A DNA stretch of 64,000 nt from an uncultured Oxalobacter sp. (GCA_934277985.1 CAKQWF010000002.1:248001-312000); one strand, 5' to 3'. Shown: positions 17,813 through 29,873, counted from the first letter of the stretch. Notes: generated from the letters alone by a model not told the origin. Numbers and translations are program-made.

Positions 17813-19560
17813 TCGATAGACCGATAAAGGCGGAAACGTTCACTGCGGTCGCTGGGCCGGTGACCTTCCCAGATCAGTTCCATGTTTTTGTACCGTTTCG
17901 GTGAAATGGGGCGGTTGTATTTGGGAACCCGGTCTCCCAGGAGGAGATAGTGGCAATGTTCGGGAACAAAACCTTCGAATCGGACATTACCGAAATATGC
18001 AAACGATGCTCTTTGCGCAGCCGATACGTTCGTTCGGATGCAGCTGTGTTTGTCAGGCATGTGGCTGGCCATTTCGGTAGCGATACCGGCATAGCTCTTG
18101 CTGTAATTGATCCATGGCAGCCACAAGGTCGCCAGAAGAACCCAGCACAGGATGACACCACCGGTGGACAGAACGACGGCGCGCCACAGTACGGGCGGCT
18201 GGCGGGAAAGGCGCCAGTAAACAAGAGCGAACCAGGCAGCGGTGACGCATAGCGCGATGATTGTGGCAAACAGGTTGAATTCAGGTAAAAAGCCCGGAGC
18301 GAGTTTTGTGGCGTTTCGTGCGATACCTGCAGGCCAGCCGTTATGCCGTGCGAACCATGCCAGCCAGATAAACAGGGCGATCAGTGTCAACGTCATGACG
18401 GAGAACCAGTCGATGGCGTTGATGGCGCCGCGTTTCATGGTGGGTAGTCCCAGTGCGGCGAGAATCGCCAGAGACGGCAGAAAAGATAACAGGACGGTTT
18501 CCTGCATACCCGGACTGAACAGGGCGATGATCAGGAACGTGACGGTAAAGAGGAAAGGCAACAGCACATGCGCCGAGCGCCACTGGCGTCGCCATGCATA
18601 GATGGCCCAGCAGGCGAACGGCCATGCCGGCCAGAAAAACCAGATGCCATTACGCAGGAAGTCGCCGATGGCATTCAGTGTCGGCAAGCCGATTTGTCCC
18701 GCGTTCCAGATCAGCCATGCGTTGAACGGGGAGCTGTCATAGGGTTGCGACAGTTCCAGTGCAAGCCACCATACAACGACAGGCACGATGGTGGTGACGA
18801 TGGCGATAATCAGGTTGATGGCATGTTTGCGTCTGGGTGGGGAGCAAAAGAAAATACCGATCAGAAAACACAAATACAGTCCGAATGGGGTGACCAGTCC
18901 GTTGGTCAGTACAAGCATACCCAGCGCGAGTCCCAGTCGGATGGCATTGGAGACGGTCGGGGCATCGATATAGCGGGTGCAGCGGTACAGTGCATAGGCG
19001 ACCAGCGCGACGAACAAGGCTTCGATGCTGGTTTCGTGACTGTGCATCAGAAGGCCGAGGCACCCCAGGTAGATCAGCAAGGCACCGTCGGCCAGCATAC
19101 GTCCGTATGCCAGGGTTTCGGGTTGTCCGCCGAATGCCAGCCGCATGGGTTGTGCTTCGGTACGTCGCCCCAGCAGGTAGGTGGTATGCCAGACGGAATA
19201 GGCTCCGATAAGGAAAAAACACAAGGTAGCGACCCGTGCCGCCAGAGCATCGCCCAAAAGCCAGCCGAACAGTTTGATGCAAATGGCGCCAAGCCAGAAG
19301 GCGAGGGGCCCGCCATCGGCGATGGGCAATCCGGCGATGTTGGGCCAGAGCCAGTCTTGCCATCCATGTTGCGCCATGGTCCACATGACACCGAAGTCTG
19401 CTGCATCACTGTTTTTCCATGGGTCACGACCGATCAGCCCCGGGAGTATGTAAAGCAGACAGAGCAGCAAAATCCCCCAGCGAGGCAGGGTAAGCGTCGC
19501 TGCTGCCGGCAATCGTACCGGCTGGGTAGGTGGAATCAGGCTGGGTTGTATGTCGGACAT
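17809..19560 (-). CDS. glycosyltransferase family 39-like membrane protein (ArnT/PMT type)
   Basis: A 583-residue polytopic protein with about twelve helices and a C-terminal soluble tail. The first periplasmic loop, RDPWKNSDAADFG near residues 45-57, carries the acidic residues expected of GT-C enzymes that use lipid-linked sugars. ArnT adds aminoarabinose to lipid A, but the short C-terminal domain and missing arn neighbours make that assignment unsafe. The sugar donor and acceptor are unknown. It overlaps the MATE gene by four bases. Confidence 0.75.
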   Translation of the reverse strand: MSDIQPSLIPPTQPVRLPAAATLTLPRWGILLLCLLYILPGLIGRDPWKNSDAADFGVMWTMAQHGWQDWLWPNIAGLPIADGGPLAFWLGAICIKLFGWLLGDALAARVATLCFFLIGAYSVWHTTYLLGRRTEAQPMRLAFGGQPETLAYGRMLADGALLIYLGCLGLLMHSHETSIEALFVALVAYALYRCTRYIDAPTVSNAIRLGLALGMLVLTNGLVTPFGLYLCFLIGIFFCSPPRRKHAINLIIAIVTTIVPVVVWWLALELSQPYDSSPFNAWLIWNAGQIGLPTLNAIGDFLRNGIWFFWPAWPFACWAIYAWRRQWRSAHVLLPFLFTVTFLIIALFSPGMQETVLLSFLPSLAILAALGLPTMKRGAINAIDWFSVMTLTLIALFIWLAWFARHNGWPAGIARNATKLAPGFLPEFNLFATIIALCVTAAWFALVYWRLSRQPPVLWRAVVLSTGGVILCWVLLATLWLPWINYSKSYAGIATEMASHMPDKHSCIRTNVSAAQRASFAYFGNVRFEGFVPEHCHYLLLGDRVPKYNRPISPKRYKNMELIWEGHRPSDRSERFRLYRSIE

Positions 19561-19598
19561 CAGTTTACGGTGGCAATTCGGCCGAACATGGTGTTTGG

Positions 19599-19627
19599 AA
19601 AAAAAAGGCAGCCGAAGCTGCCTTTTT
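19599..19627 (-). terminator. intrinsic terminator of rpmE2
   Basis: Stem GGCAGC/GCTGCC with CGAA loop between an A8 run and a T5 run, 15 bp after the rpmE2 stop on the minus strand and before the glycosyltransferase start. Confidence 0.88.
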
Positions 19628-19641
19628 CATGAAGCCTGATA

Positions 19642-19905
19642 TCAGCCGGCAGAAACCTTGGAACCGACCTTGCCGAACTTCTGGCGGAATTTTTCAACAC
19701 GGCCAGCGGTATCGACGATCTTGTATTTGCCGGTGTAAAACGGATGCGATTCAGCTGAAACTTCAACTTTCACGAGCGGGTATTCCTTGCCTTCGAACAT
19801 GATGGTTTCACGTGTCGGAATGGTGGAACGGGTAATGAACTTGTAATCACACGAAACGTCCTGGAATACAACTTCGCGATACTCTGGATGGATGCCTTCT
19901 TTCAT
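19642..19905 (-). CDS. rpmE2: 50S ribosomal protein L31 type B
   Basis: An 87-residue L31 of the zinc-independent type. It has [18 protein letters not shown] at the start but lacks the CxxC zinc pairs of type A L31, and carries the longer C-terminal part [21 protein letters not shown] (split motif near residues 53-73). GAGGC lies upstream of the ATG. It is a single-gene transcript ending at the terminator at 19599-19627. In many bacteria the type B paralogue replaces type A when zinc is scarce; no Zur site was identified here. Confidence 0.95.
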   Translation of the reverse strand: MKEGIHPEYREVVFQDVSCDYKFITRSTIPTRETIMFEGKEYPLVKVEVSAESHPFYTGKYKIVDTAGRVEKFRQKFGKVGSKVSAG

Positions 19906-20127
19906 TTATTGCCTCTGTTTGTTGGTAGCCAGCCGGCACTTCATCGGTCTGTACAGCTTCGTGACCTGATTGCCGACCACTTGCGCGGTTTAAGTCAAAA
20001 TTGCAAGGATAGAAAAGTTCACTGAATCAGCAGAAACTTTTAAACATGTTATTATGACATAAAAAACGTGTTGCGCCAACCAGTACCGGTATGCGCAGTT
20101 GCAGTCCGGCAGATGCGGCTGATGGTT

Positions 20128-20466
20128 TTACCGGTGGTAGATTGCTTGTCCGACCTCGTCGATCTGTTGTCTCAGACGCATGCGTTCATCCGGTGTCATG
20201 CGCTTGCCACGCTGGTATCGCGGACATTCCTCAGGTGAATAGGAAGTCGGTGTCATGTCTTCGTGATGGTAGGCTTCTCGGGTGTGCTGGCGTCTCAGAA
20301 AGCGTCGGTTAGCCCTCTCTTCCTGAGAGGATTCGGTTTCCTTTTGTACGGTTTCCGAACAGTATTGCATGCGGCCGCCGGCGTGGCAGACCGGAGCGGC
20401 CGAGAGTGTACCTGTTCCGGCAATCAGGAAAACGGAACCGAAAAGAAAAAAGGAAAACGCTTTCAT
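20128..20466 (-). CDS. small secreted/periplasmic protein of unknown function
   Basis: A 112-residue product from ATG 20466 with a clear signal peptide (hydrophobic residues 4-17, cleavage likely after TLSAA near residue 24). The mature part is hydrophilic and rich in Arg, Glu and Gln. It ends in a segment MTPDERMRLRQQIDEVGQAI that resembles the tail of small periplasmic proteins seen in related bacteria. It has cysteines near 27, 36 and 82. An alternative start five residues upstream (GTG 20481) cannot be excluded. No function can be assigned. Confidence 0.6.
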   Translation of the reverse strand: MKAFSFFLFGSVFLIAGTGTLSAAPVCHAGGRMQYCSETVQKETESSQEERANRRFLRRQHTREAYHHEDMTPTSYSPEECPRYQRGKRMTPDERMRLRQQIDEVGQAIYHR

Positions 20467-20654
20467 ATCTTTTACAATCACAATCTGTAAATATTATCAG
20501 CCGATTGCAGCCGGGAAATGGCCTTTACTTTTCAAGTGTAGTCAATAAAGGCTCGTTCCGACATAAAAAAACGTTAAAGTTTGTAACTTTGTGTAATGCC
20601 GTTTAGTGGAATTTTGCATTCTGGTCTAGTCTTTTTACAACGGTTTTATCAAGG

Positions 20655-21419
20655 ATGGACAATATCATGGCAGTTACAGAAGAAAATCTGGAAAAACAGG
20701 GGCGTCAAACCAAGATTCTGGTCGTGGATGATGATGTCCGTCTTCGGGATTTGCTGAGACGTTATCTGTCGGAACACGGTTTTGTCGTCACGACGGCCGA
20801 AAACGCGCAGAGCATGAATCGCTTCTGGATGCGTGAGCGTTTCGATTTGCTGGTGCTTGATTTGATGTTGCCCGGAGAAGACGGTTTGTCGATATGTCGC
20901 CGTTTGCGCGGTGGCGGTGACAAGACACCGATCATCATGCTGACGGCCAAGGGAGAAGATACGGACCGGATTATCGGGCTGGAAATGGGAGCGGACGATT
21001 ATTTGCCCAAACCGTTCAATCCGAGGGAGTTGCTTGCGCGGATTTCTGCCGTTTTGAGACGTCGTCATCCCGACGAAATTCCAGGTTCACCGTCGGAGAC
21101 GCAGCAGGTTTTCCATTTCGGCGAATTCCAGCTCGATCTGGGAAACAGAACGTTGAAGAAAAATGGTGTCAATGTATCGCTGACGACAGGAGAATTTGCC
21201 GTTCTCAAGGCGTTTGCCAGCCATGCACGACAGCCGCTTTCTCGTGACAAGCTTATGTCGCTGGCGAAAGGGCGTGAATATGAAGTGTTCGACCGCAGTC
21301 TGGATGTCCAGATTTCCAGGTTGCGCAAGCTGATCGAGCCCGATCCATCACATCCGCTGTATATCCAGACGGTATGGGGACTTGGGTATGTCTTTATTCC
21401 TGACAAGGTAACGCAATAG
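20655..21419 (+). CDS. ompR: response regulator OmpR
   Basis: DNA-binding response regulator of the EnvZ-OmpR osmotic/envelope system. The 254 residues contain a receiver domain with acidic D25/D26/D27 cluster, phosphoacceptor D69 in VLDLMLPGEDG and K119 in PKPFNPRE, then a winged helix ending in QTVWGLGYVFIPD. ATG 20655 and a second ATG at 20667 are both possible starts. envZ follows 13 bp downstream. Unlike the two-component system at the left end of the window, this one is intact. Confidence 0.95.
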   Translation: MDNIMAVTEENLEKQGRQTKILVVDDDVRLRDLLRRYLSEHGFVVTTAENAQSMNRFWMRERFDLLVLDLMLPGEDGLSICRRLRGGGDKTPIIMLTAKGEDTDRIIGLEMGADDYLPKPFNPRELLARISAVLRRRHPDEIPGSPSETQQVFHFGEFQLDLGNRTLKKNGVNVSLTTGEFAVLKAFASHARQPLSRDKLMSLAKGREYEVFDRSLDVQISRLRKLIEPDPSHPLYIQTVWGLGYVFIPDKVTQ

Positions 21420-21432
21420 TCCCGTACTGCCC

Positions 21433-22836
21433 ATGACGAACGATACGTACCCTGTGCAGGAGCAGGCGCCAGATCAGGAAATACCGGTTTCTCCGGTACC
21501 CTGGTGGAAAAGCAGTTTGTTCTGGCGCACGTTTTTTCTGGTCGGGATTTTGCTGGTCATCAGTATGGGGGCGTGGATTTACAGCTTCCGGCTGGAACAA
21601 CGTGGTACCCGTGCCAGAGCTGTCGCCGAGCAGGTTGTATCGCTGGTGACGATTACACGTGCAGCGCTTGTGCATTCCGAGCCGGAATCCAGGCGTGAGT
21701 TGCTGTTTGATCTGGCCAGTAACGAGGGGATCAGAATTTATCCGCTGGAACCTACCGACCAGATCGAACCGGTGACTAATGGCGATGAACTGATGCAGGG
21801 GATGCTGCCTTATATGCGCCAGAAAATGGGAGACGATACGATTCTCTCGCCACGGGTCAACGACATGCCCGGTTTCTGGGTCAGTTTCGATCTGGAAGAA
21901 GATGACGCGTACTGGTTGCGACTCGATAACGGGCGTGTGCGCGGGATTTCGGGATTGCGGTGGTTGGGATGGGGCGGTATCGTGCTGCTGCTTTCCCTTT
22001 TGGGGGCAGGTTTCATTTCGCGATTGTTAAGTGAGCCGCTCGCACGGCTGGCCTATGCGGCACGCCAGATGGCAAGTGGCAAGTCACCTGAGCCTTTGCC
22101 TGAAAAAGGAGTGACGGAAATCCGCGATGCCAATCACAGTTTCAACCAGATGGTACGCGATCTGGAAAGAGTCGATTCGGACAGAACCGAGATTCTGGCG
22201 GGTATCTCGCATGACTTGCGTACGCCGCTGACACGCATGCGGCTTGAGTTGGAAATGTCGTCGCTTCCTGAAGAAAGTCTTGAGGGGATGCAGGCGGATA
22301 TTTCGCAGATGGATGCCATTGTCGGACAGTTTCTGGACTATGCCCGTCTGGGGGCGCATGTTTCGTCCGAAACTGTCGATGTCAGTTCGCTTTTGCATAT
22401 GATTGTCGAGGAGGCAAGGCGTCGTCCCGGACTTGCGGTCAGTGCGGAAATCGGTGAAGGGCTGTCCATCTCGGCAAGGGAAATCGATATTCGGCGTCTG
22501 GTGAATAATGTGCTGACCAATGCGGAACGTTATGGCAAAACGCCCGGGAAAGATCTGGCGGAAGTCGATATGGTTTGCCGCCGTGAAGGCGATGAGGTGG
22601 CGATCGTTTTTTCCGACAGGGGTATCGGGGTGCCTGATGAAGATCTGGAACGGATGTTGCGCCCGTTTACGCGAATGGATAACGCGCGTGGACAGGCAAA
22701 CGGTTCTGGACTGGGGCTGGCGATTGTTTCGCGAATCGCCCAACGCTATCGCGGTCATGTGCGGCTGGCCAACAGGCCGGATGGCGGGTTGGTCGTGTCG
22801 GTATGGTTTCCGGCCGCCAAGTCAACGAAAAAATGA
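21433..22836 (+). CDS. envZ: sensor histidine kinase EnvZ
   Basis: Inner-membrane kinase partner of OmpR. The 467 residues run from a short cytoplasmic head through TM1 (about 30-50), a periplasmic sensor of about 120 residues, TM2 (about 174-196), a HAMP domain, and the phosphorylation site H260 in AGISHDLRTPLTRMR. The ATPase domain has the N-box VNNVLTNAERYG and glycine boxes FSDRGIGVPD and GSGLGLAIV. It is cotranscribed with ompR. Confidence 0.94.
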   Translation: MTNDTYPVQEQAPDQEIPVSPVPWWKSSLFWRTFFLVGILLVISMGAWIYSFRLEQRGTRARAVAEQVVSLVTITRAALVHSEPESRRELLFDLASNEGIRIYPLEPTDQIEPVTNGDELMQGMLPYMRQKMGDDTILSPRVNDMPGFWVSFDLEEDDAYWLRLDNGRVRGISGLRWLGWGGIVLLLSLLGAGFISRLLSEPLARLAYAARQMASGKSPEPLPEKGVTEIRDANHSFNQMVRDLERVDSDRTEILAGISHDLRTPLTRMRLELEMSSLPEESLEGMQADISQMDAIVGQFLDYARLGAHVSSETVDVSSLLHMIVEEARRRPGLAVSAEIGEGLSISAREIDIRRLVNNVLTNAERYGKTPGKDLAEVDMVCRREGDEVAIVFSDRGIGVPDEDLERMLRPFTRMDNARGQANGSGLGLAIVSRIAQRYRGHVRLANRPDGGLVVSVWFPAAKSTKK

Positions 22837-22934
22837 TGTGGCCGGTGTTGTGCCGGTCAAGATGGCCGGTATGCCCGTTCGCGCATGCCGGTTTTTCTTT
22901 TCGTGTCTTTTTCGGTTTATGCCAGTGGCAAGGG

Positions 22935-22940
22935 TATAAT
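22935..22940 (+). promoter_or_regulatory. -10 box of purL
   Basis: Perfect TATAAT, 48 bp before the purL ATG at 22988; the -35 region (about 22911-22917) is poor. The position favours ATG 22988 over upstream alternatives. No PurR-like palindrome was seen. Confidence 0.5.
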
Positions 22941-22987
22941 ACCGGTTTGTCCGTTTGTTCTGTTTTTCCTTTCTTTTTATACACATT

Positions 22988-25900
22988 ATGCTTATTCTTC
23001 CCGGCTCAAATGCCTTGTCCGCTTTCCGTGCCAGACGTCTTTTGTCGGCTTTGCAGGAAAACGATCCTGCCATTACGGGTGTGGATGCACGATATCTTCA
23101 TTTTGTCGACGGTGGCGAGAGCCTGTCGCAGAACGCGCTTGCCCGTTTGTCGTCGCTGTTGACGTATGGCGATCCGTATCACGGTAACGAGACGGGAGAT
23201 GAGTATGTCGTCGTGCCACGCTTCGGCACCATTTCGCCATGGTCATCGAAGGCGACCGATATCGCGCATGATTGCGGTCTGGATGATGTCAGACGGGTCG
23301 AAAGGGGAATTTCCTATCGTATCCGGCGAGCTGAAGGCGCACCGGCAATGACAGATGAAGTCCGTCAGGAAATCGCTGGAAAACTGCATGACCGGATGAC
23401 GGAAACGGTGCTTGCCAAACGCGAGGATGCCGCAGCGCTGTTTGAGGAATTGCAGGCCAAACCGATGGAATCCGTCGATATCGTATCCGGCGGCAAACAG
23501 GCACTCATCGATGCCAACGGTTCGTTGGGGCTGGCGCTTTCCGATGATGAAATCGACTATCTGTATGATGCTTTTTCCCGTGCGGGACGTAATCCGACCG
23601 ATGTCGAACTGATGATGTTCGCCCAGGCAAACAGTGAACACTGTCGTCACAAGATTTTCAATGCGGACTGGACGATCGATGGCGAGAACCAGCCGGCTTC
23701 GCTTTTTTCCATGATCCGCAATACACATGAAAAAAATCCCGGCAAGACGATTGTTGCCTACAAGGACAATTCATCCATCATCGAAGGCAAGAAAGTCATG
23801 CGTTTTTATCCGCAAGACGGCAAGGATGGACATGTCTATCGTGCCAACGAGGAACTGGCGCATATCCTGATGAAAGTGGAAACGCATAACCATCCGACGG
23901 CGATTTCACCGTTTCCGGGTGCGGCGACCGGTTCGGGTGGCGAAATCCGCGACGAAGGTGCAACGGGGCGTGGCGCTAAGCCCAAGGCGGGTTTGACCGG
24001 TTTTACGGTATCGAATCTTTATTTGCCCGATGCGGTAAGAAGCTGGGAAAATGCCGGCGATGTCACACGCGCGCCGAAAAAAGGGGATACGGCTGCTTAC
24101 GGAAAACCCGATCGTATTGCATCTGCCTTGCAGATCATGATTGACGGACCGATCGGTGGCGCCGCTTTCAATAACGAATTCGGTCGCCCGAACCTGACGG
24201 GATATTTCCGTACCTATGAGCAGAATGTCGATAATCGTGTATTCGGGTATCACAAGCCGATCATGATCGCCGGTGGTATCGGTTCGATATCGGATCTGCA
24301 TACCAGCAAGCAGGCTTTGCCGGTCGGAACGTTGCTGATCCAGTTGGGCGGTCCGGGGATGCGCATCGGTATGGGTGGTGGCGCAGCTTCATCGATGGCG
24401 ACCGGCGCAAATGCCGCTGATCTGGATTTCGATTCCGTACAGCGTGGCAATCCGGAAATGCAGCGTCGGGCACAGGAAGTGATCAACGCCTGTTGGGCGA
24501 TGAAAGAAAACAATCCGATTTTGTCGATTCATGACGTTGGGGCGGGCGGATTGTCCAATGCTTTCCCGGAAATCACCCATGACGCCAACATGGGGGCCGT
24601 GTTCGATTTGCGTAATGTGCCGCTTGAAGAAAGCGGGATGTCGCCGCGCGAAATCTGGAGCAACGAGTCTCAGGAACGTTATGTACTGGCTGTGTCGCAG
24701 CAGGATATCGAATTGTTCGACGAACTGTGCGGTCGTGAACGTTGCCCTTATGCCATCGTAGGTGCGATTACCGAAGAGCGTCAGCTGAAAGTGATCGATC
24801 CGGAATACGGGAACAATCCTGTCGATATGCCGATGGATGTGTTGTTGGGCAAACCACCCAGGATGCACCGTGATGTCGTTCATGAGGTGCGCGAATATCC
24901 TCCGGTTCGGCTGGATTCGCTGGAACTGGACAAAGTGGCCAGGGATGTGTTGCTGCTGCCGACGGTAGGTGACAAGTCGTTCCTGATAACGATCGGTGAC
25001 CGGTCGGTGGGCGGGTTGACCAGCCGTGACCAGATGGTCGGTCCCTGGCAGGTACCGGTAGCCGACTGTGCCGTGACCCTGATGAGTTATGAAGGATATG
25101 CCGGCGAAGCGATGGCCATGGGGGAACGGACGCCACTGGCAGTGATCGATGCACCGGCATCGGGGCGTATGGCCATCGGTGAGGCGCTGACCAATATCGC
25201 TGCGGCACCGATAGCCGATATTTCCGATATCAAGCTTTCCGCCAACTGGATGGCGGCATGCGGGCAGGCGGGCCAGGATGCGGCCTTGTACGATACGGTC
25301 AAAACCGTCGGTATGGATTTGTGTCCGGAACTGGGCATCAGTATTCCGGTCGGGAAGGATTCCCTGTCGATGCGTACGACATGGCAGGATGAAGGCCGGG
25401 ACAAGGAAGTGCTTTCTCCGGTATCGCTGATCGTTTCCGCTTTCGCTCCGGTTACCGACGTTCGTGATGCATTGACGCCACAGCTTGATTGCGATGTCGG
25501 TGAAACAGTGTTGATTCTGATCGATCTGGGGCGTGGCAAAAATCGGATGGGTGCATCCGCACTGGCACAAGTAACGCAACAGATCGGCGCATCGGTTCCG
25601 GATGTGGACAGCGCAAAAGATCTGAAAGCCTTTTTCGGCCTCATACAAAAGCTCAACCGTGAAGGGTTGTTGCTGGCCTATCATGACCGCTCCGATGGCG
25701 GGTTGTTCGCTACGTTGTGTGAAATGGCGTTCGCCAGCCGTTGTGGTCTGGATATCGATTTGGATTATGTGGTCAATGCGGCGCAGGTCAAGGGAAGCGA
25801 CAATGCCAATATTCTCGCTGCGCTGTTCAATGAAGAACTGGGTGCGGTCATTCAGGTACGTCTGGGCGATCTCGACAAGGTTCAGGCACGGCTTAAAACG

Positions 25901-26941
25901 GCTGGACTGGATACCGCAGCGCATTATCTGGGTGCGGTAACCAGTGGCGAAACGCTGGAATTCAAGTTGCGCGGTGTACCCGTTTATTCACCGTCACGGG
26001 TTCATCTGCATCGCTTGTGGAGCGAAACAAGCTGGCGGATCGCGCGGATGCGTGACAATCCGGATTGCGCCGATATGGAATATGACCGGATTCTGGATGC
26101 AGACGATCCCGGAATGGCGCCGCGTGTGCCTTTCGATATGCAGGAAAACATCGCGGCACCTTTTGTATCGAAAGGACTTCGTCCGCGTGTGGCGATTTTG
26201 CGTGAACAGGGTTCCAATTCCCATGTCGAGACCGCCTATGTCATGCACAAGGCGGGTTTCGAGGCAGTCGATGTGCATATGAGCGATCTGATCGACGGAC
26301 GTGTCTGGCTGGATGATTTCAAGGGCATGATCGCCGTTGGTGGTTTTTCCTATGGCGACGTGCTCGGCGCAGGCGAAGGCTGGGCTAAGAAGATCCTGTT
26401 CAATGAACGCCTGAAAGAACAGTTCGAAACATTCTTTTTCAGACAGGATACCTTTGCGCTGGGTATTTGCAACGGTTGCCAGATGATGAGCAGCCTGGCT
26501 TCCATTATTCCGGGAGCAGAAGCCTGGCCGAAGTTCGTGCGCAACCGTTCCGAGCAGTTCGAGGCACGCTTCACGATGGTTGCCATTCCGAAGTCGCCTT
26601 CCATTTTCTTTGCCGGGATGGAAGGTATGGAAGCGCCCATCGTGGTATCGCATGGCGAAGGCAGGGCCGATTTCTCGCAACAAGGGGATATCGACAAGGT
26701 AAAGGTTGCCATGCGCTATATCGATCGCAAGGGGCAGCCGACAGAAATCTATCCGCTCAATCCGAACGGATCGCCGCAGGGGATCACGTCCGTGACGACA
26801 AACGATGGACGCTTCACGGTGCTGATGCCGCATGCCGAACGGGTATTCAGAACGGTGCAGCAATCCTGGGCACCGGGTGGGTGGGGCGAATATTCGCCAT
26901 GGATGCGGATGTTCTTCAACGCACGCAAGTGGGTCGGATAA
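22988..26941 (+). CDS. purL: phosphoribosylformylglycinamidine synthase (large single-chain PurL)
   Basis: Glutamine- and ATP-dependent conversion of FGAR to FGAM in purine synthesis. The 1317 residues are the proteobacterial fused form: an N-terminal PurS-like domain, two AIR-synthase-type halves ([43 protein letters not shown]) and a C-terminal class I glutaminase with nucleophile C1161 in GICNGCQMM and the [10 protein letters not shown] region. It is monocistronic with its own promoter and a terminator at 26986. Confidence 0.97.
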   Translation: MLILPGSNALSAFRARRLLSALQENDPAITGVDARYLHFVDGGESLSQNALARLSSLLTYGDPYHGNETGDEYVVVPRFGTISPWSSKATDIAHDCGLDDVRRVERGISYRIRRAEGAPAMTDEVRQEIAGKLHDRMTETVLAKREDAAALFEELQAKPMESVDIVSGGKQALIDANGSLGLALSDDEIDYLYDAFSRAGRNPTDVELMMFAQANSEHCRHKIFNADWTIDGENQPASLFSMIRNTHEKNPGKTIVAYKDNSSIIEGKKVMRFYPQDGKDGHVYRANEELAHILMKVETHNHPTAISPFPGAATGSGGEIRDEGATGRGAKPKAGLTGFTVSNLYLPDAVRSWENAGDVTRAPKKGDTAAYGKPDRIASALQIMIDGPIGGAAFNNEFGRPNLTGYFRTYEQNVDNRVFGYHKPIMIAGGIGSISDLHTSKQALPVGTLLIQLGGPGMRIGMGGGAASSMATGANAADLDFDSVQRGNPEMQRRAQEVINACWAMKENNPILSIHDVGAGGLSNAFPEITHDANMGAVFDLRNVPLEESGMSPREIWSNESQERYVLAVSQQDIELFDELCGRERCPYAIVGAITEERQLKVIDPEYGNNPVDMPMDVLLGKPPRMHRDVVHEVREYPPVRLDSLELDKVARDVLLLPTVGDKSFLITIGDRSVGGLTSRDQMVGPWQVPVADCAVTLMSYEGYAGEAMAMGERTPLAVIDAPASGRMAIGEALTNIAAAPIADISDIKLSANWMAACGQAGQDAALYDTVKTVGMDLCPELGISIPVGKDSLSMRTTWQDEGRDKEVLSPVSLIVSAFAPVTDVRDALTPQLDCDVGETVLILIDLGRGKNRMGASALAQVTQQIGASVPDVDSAKDLKAFFGLIQKLNREGLLLAYHDRSDGGLFATLCEMAFASRCGLDIDLDYVVNAAQVKGSDNANILAALFNEELGAVIQVRLGDLDKVQARLKTAGLDTAAHYLGAVTSGETLEFKLRGVPVYSPSRVHLHRLWSETSWRIARMRDNPDCADMEYDRILDADDPGMAPRVPFDMQENIAAPFVSKGLRPRVAILREQGSNSHVETAYVMHKAGFEAVDVHMSDLIDGRVWLDDFKGMIAVGGFSYGDVLGAGEGWAKKILFNERLKEQFETFFFRQDTFALGICNGCQMMSSLASIIPGAEAWPKFVRNRSEQFEARFTMVAIPKSPSIFFAGMEGMEAPIVVSHGEGRADFSQQGDIDKVKVAMRYIDRKGQPTEIYPLNPNGSPQGITSVTTNDGRFTVLMPHAERVFRTVQQSWAPGGWGEYSPWMRMFFNARKWVG

Positions 26942-26985
26942 GGCCGGCAAGGTGAAAACGGCGGTGATACGCCGGAAACTGTTTG

Positions 26986-27012
26986 AACAGCCTGTGAAAA
27001 CAGGCTGTTTTG
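26986..27012 (+). terminator. intrinsic terminator of purL
   Basis: Stem AACAGCCTGT / ACAGGCTGTT with a GAAA loop followed by TTTTG, 45 bp after the purL stop. Confidence 0.8.
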
Positions 27013-27209
27013 CATGATGTGTACGGTATGGCTTGTCTGTGCAGTCCTGATGTTTTATTTACACCACAATGCGTGGAAAACCTGCCGGTGCATACGTTGG
27101 CTATTTGTGTCCGTATTCGTGTGCAGGCCGTTTGGGCGGACTGTGCCGCCGGACAGTTTTGCGGGGGTGATGCCCGATACAAAACGCCCGTATGCGATGT
27201 GTTTTCTTT

Positions 27210-27215
27210 TATAAT
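27210..27215 (+). promoter_or_regulatory. -10 box of alaS in a 313-bp gap
   Basis: TATAAT lies 40 bp before the alaS ATG, with no good -35. The rest of the gap between purL and alaS (26942-27254) holds the purL terminator and otherwise nothing recognisable. Confidence 0.5.
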
Positions 27216-27254
27216 CTTCTCTTTCAGCAATGCTGTTTTCTTTCAAGACAAAAA

Positions 27255-29867
27255 ATGAAATCTGCCGAAATTCGTGAAAAGTTCCTGAATTTTTTCAAAT
27301 CCAGGGGGCATACGGTCGTTCGTTCCAGCCCGCTGGTACCTGCCAACGATCCGACATTGATGCTGACCAATGCGGGAATGGTTCAGTTCAAGGATGTGTT
27401 TCTGGGACTGGACAAACGCCCCTATACGCGTGCGACATCTGTCCAGCGGTGTGTACGGGCAGGCGGGAAACATAACGATCTTGAGAACGTGGGCTATACC
27501 GCGCGTCACCATACGTTTTTCGAAATGCTGGGCAATTTCAGCTTCGGCGATTATTTCAAACGTGATGCCATTCATTTTGCATGGGAATTGCTGACGACGG
27601 TTTATGGCTTGCCGCCGGAAAAACTGTGGGCGACGGTCTATCAGGAAGATGATGAAGCCTATGATATCTGGGCAAACGAAATCGGCTTGCCAAAAGAGCG
27701 GATTGTCAGGATCGGCGACAACAAGGGGGCACGATATGCTTCCGACAATTTCTGGCAAATGGCCGATACGGGGCCGTGCGGACCGTGCAGCGAAATCTTT
27801 TACGATCATGGTCCCGATGTTGCAGGCGGCCCTCCGGGAAGCCCGGATGAAGACGGCGATCGTTATATCGAAATCTGGAATCTGGTGTTCATGCAGTTCA
27901 ACCGGGATGAACAGGGCAATATGACGCCATTGCCACGGCCCTGTGTCGATACTGGCATGGGACTGGAACGACTCGCGGCTGTCTTGCAGCATGTACACAG
28001 CAACTATGATATCGATCTTTTCCAGAATCTGATCCGTGCAGCCGCACGCGAAACCGGTACGACCGATTTGACGGACAATTCGTTGAAGGTCATCGCGGAT
28101 CATATCCGTGCCAGTGCATTCATGATCGTTGACGGCCTGATTCCGGGGAGTGACGGACATGGTTATGTATTGCGCCGGATTATCCGCCGCGCATTGCGCC
28201 ATGGTTACAAGCTTGGTCAGACGAAACCGTTCTTCTACAAGCTGGTCGATGATCTCGTGAAAGAAATGGGGGCTGCCTATCCGGAACTGACCGAAGCCGC
28301 CGATAATGTCAAGCGTGTATTGCGCCATGAAGAAGAACGTTTCGGCGAAACGCTCGATAACGGAATGAAGATTCTGGAAGCTGCGCTTGCCGGCGGTACG
28401 AAAGTGCTCGATGGCGAAACGGCATTTACGTTGTACGATACGTATGGCTTCCCGCTGGATCTGACGGCGGATATTTGCCGTGAACGGGCGATTTCCGTGG
28501 ATGAAAAGGGGTTTGATGCCGCTATGGAAAAACAGCGGGCCGCAGCACGTGCATCCGGCAAGTTCAAGATGGCGGCCGTTCTGGATTATGACGGCGAAAA
28601 GACGCACTTTGTCGGTTACGAAAAACTGGATGAAACGGGTACTGTGGTTGCGTTGTACCGCGAAGGTGTACCGGTCGAACGGCTGGAAGCGGGACAGAAC
28701 GGTGTCGTGGTTCTGGATACCACGCCGTTTTATGCGGAATCCGGTGGACAGGTCGGCGATACCGGGGTTTTGCGCAGCGGCGAAGCACAGTTCGATGTCA
28801 CCGATACACAGAAGATCAAGGCCGGTGTATCCGGTCATCATGGTACGGTGACGCGCGGAGCGATTGCGCTGGGCGACAAACTCGAAGCGCATGTCGATAT
28901 GCAGCGGCGCGCACAGACCATGCGCAACCATTCGGTAACCCACCTGATGCACAAGGCATTGCGCCAGGTACTGGGTTCACATGTCGCGCAAAGAGGTTCT
29001 CTGGTCGATCCGGACAAGACACGTTTCGATTTCAGTCACAATGCGCCGGTCACCGATGATGAAATCCGTCAGGTAGAGGAAATCGTCAATCGTGAAATCA
29101 TCGCCAATACGCCGACGCAGGCGCAACAGATGTCATATGACGAAGCGATTGCTCATGGTGCGACGGCACTGTTCGGCGAAAAATACGGGGATGTCGTTCG
29201 TGTGCTCGATATTGGTTTTTCGTGTGAACTGTGCGGCGGTACCCATGTCGCCCGTACCGGGGATATCGGCTTTTTCAAGATCGTATCCGAAGGGGGCGTT
29301 GCTGCCGGTATCCGTCGTATCGAGGCAGTTACCGGGCTGGGGGCGATGCACTGGGTACAGGATATGGCACGCAGGCTTGATGAAGCAGCGGTTGCGTTGA
29401 AAACGCAGCCGGACGGGCTGGTCGATCGCGTGGTGCAATTGCAGGATCAGATGAAGGGACTGGATCGTGAACTGTCCACGCTGAAGGCGAAGATGGCTTC
29501 CAGCCAGGGCGACGATCTGGCGGGCAAGGCTGTTGATGCAGGCGGTGTCAAGGTGCTGGCATCCATCATCGAAGGCGCCGATGTACCGGGTCTGCGCAAT
29601 ACCATGGACAAGCTCAAGGACAAGTTGAAGACGGCGGCGATCGTGCTGGCGACAGTCAAGGATGGCAAGGTTAGTCTGATTGCAGGTGTCACGCAGGATA
29701 TGACCTCGAAACTCAAGGCCGGTGAATTGGTCAATCATGTCGCACGACAGGTTGGTGGAAAGGGGGGCGGTCGTCCCGATATGGCTCAGGCCGGCGGTTC
29801 CGATCCGAGCGGTTTGCACGAAGCCTTGAAGAGTGTCGAAGGCTGGGTTCGGGAACGTCTGGGCTGA
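27255..29867 (+). CDS. alaS: alanyl-tRNA synthetase
   Basis: Charges tRNA-Ala and edits mischarged serine/glycine. The 870 residues match the family. The catalytic domain begins with the typical [17 protein letters not shown] region; [14 protein letters not shown] and [10 protein letters not shown] follow. The editing domain has the zinc ligands in [10 protein letters not shown] and CELCGGTHV, and the C-Ala domain with [15 protein letters not shown] closes the protein. ATG 27255 is set by the family N-terminus. tusA starts six bases after its stop, so the two are probably cotranscribed. Confidence 0.97.
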   Translation: MKSAEIREKFLNFFKSRGHTVVRSSPLVPANDPTLMLTNAGMVQFKDVFLGLDKRPYTRATSVQRCVRAGGKHNDLENVGYTARHHTFFEMLGNFSFGDYFKRDAIHFAWELLTTVYGLPPEKLWATVYQEDDEAYDIWANEIGLPKERIVRIGDNKGARYASDNFWQMADTGPCGPCSEIFYDHGPDVAGGPPGSPDEDGDRYIEIWNLVFMQFNRDEQGNMTPLPRPCVDTGMGLERLAAVLQHVHSNYDIDLFQNLIRAAARETGTTDLTDNSLKVIADHIRASAFMIVDGLIPGSDGHGYVLRRIIRRALRHGYKLGQTKPFFYKLVDDLVKEMGAAYPELTEAADNVKRVLRHEEERFGETLDNGMKILEAALAGGTKVLDGETAFTLYDTYGFPLDLTADICRERAISVDEKGFDAAMEKQRAAARASGKFKMAAVLDYDGEKTHFVGYEKLDETGTVVALYREGVPVERLEAGQNGVVVLDTTPFYAESGGQVGDTGVLRSGEAQFDVTDTQKIKAGVSGHHGTVTRGAIALGDKLEAHVDMQRRAQTMRNHSVTHLMHKALRQVLGSHVAQRGSLVDPDKTRFDFSHNAPVTDDEIRQVEEIVNREIIANTPTQAQQMSYDEAIAHGATALFGEKYGDVVRVLDIGFSCELCGGTHVARTGDIGFFKIVSEGGVAAGIRRIEAVTGLGAMHWVQDMARRLDEAAVALKTQPDGLVDRVVQLQDQMKGLDRELSTLKAKMASSQGDDLAGKAVDAGGVKVLASIIEGADVPGLRNTMDKLKDKLKTAAIVLATVKDGKVSLIAGVTQDMTSKLKAGELVNHVARQVGGKGGGRPDMAQAGGSDPSGLHEALKSVEGWVRERLG

Positions 29868-29873
29868 TACGGT

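Noticed and set aside
24389..25924. Very long open frames opposite real genes (also 1663-2937, 27243-28952, 54069-56114)
   Set aside because: They lie antisense to genes with clear family motifs, lack ribosome binding sites and have unnatural composition. They follow from codon usage of the real strand.
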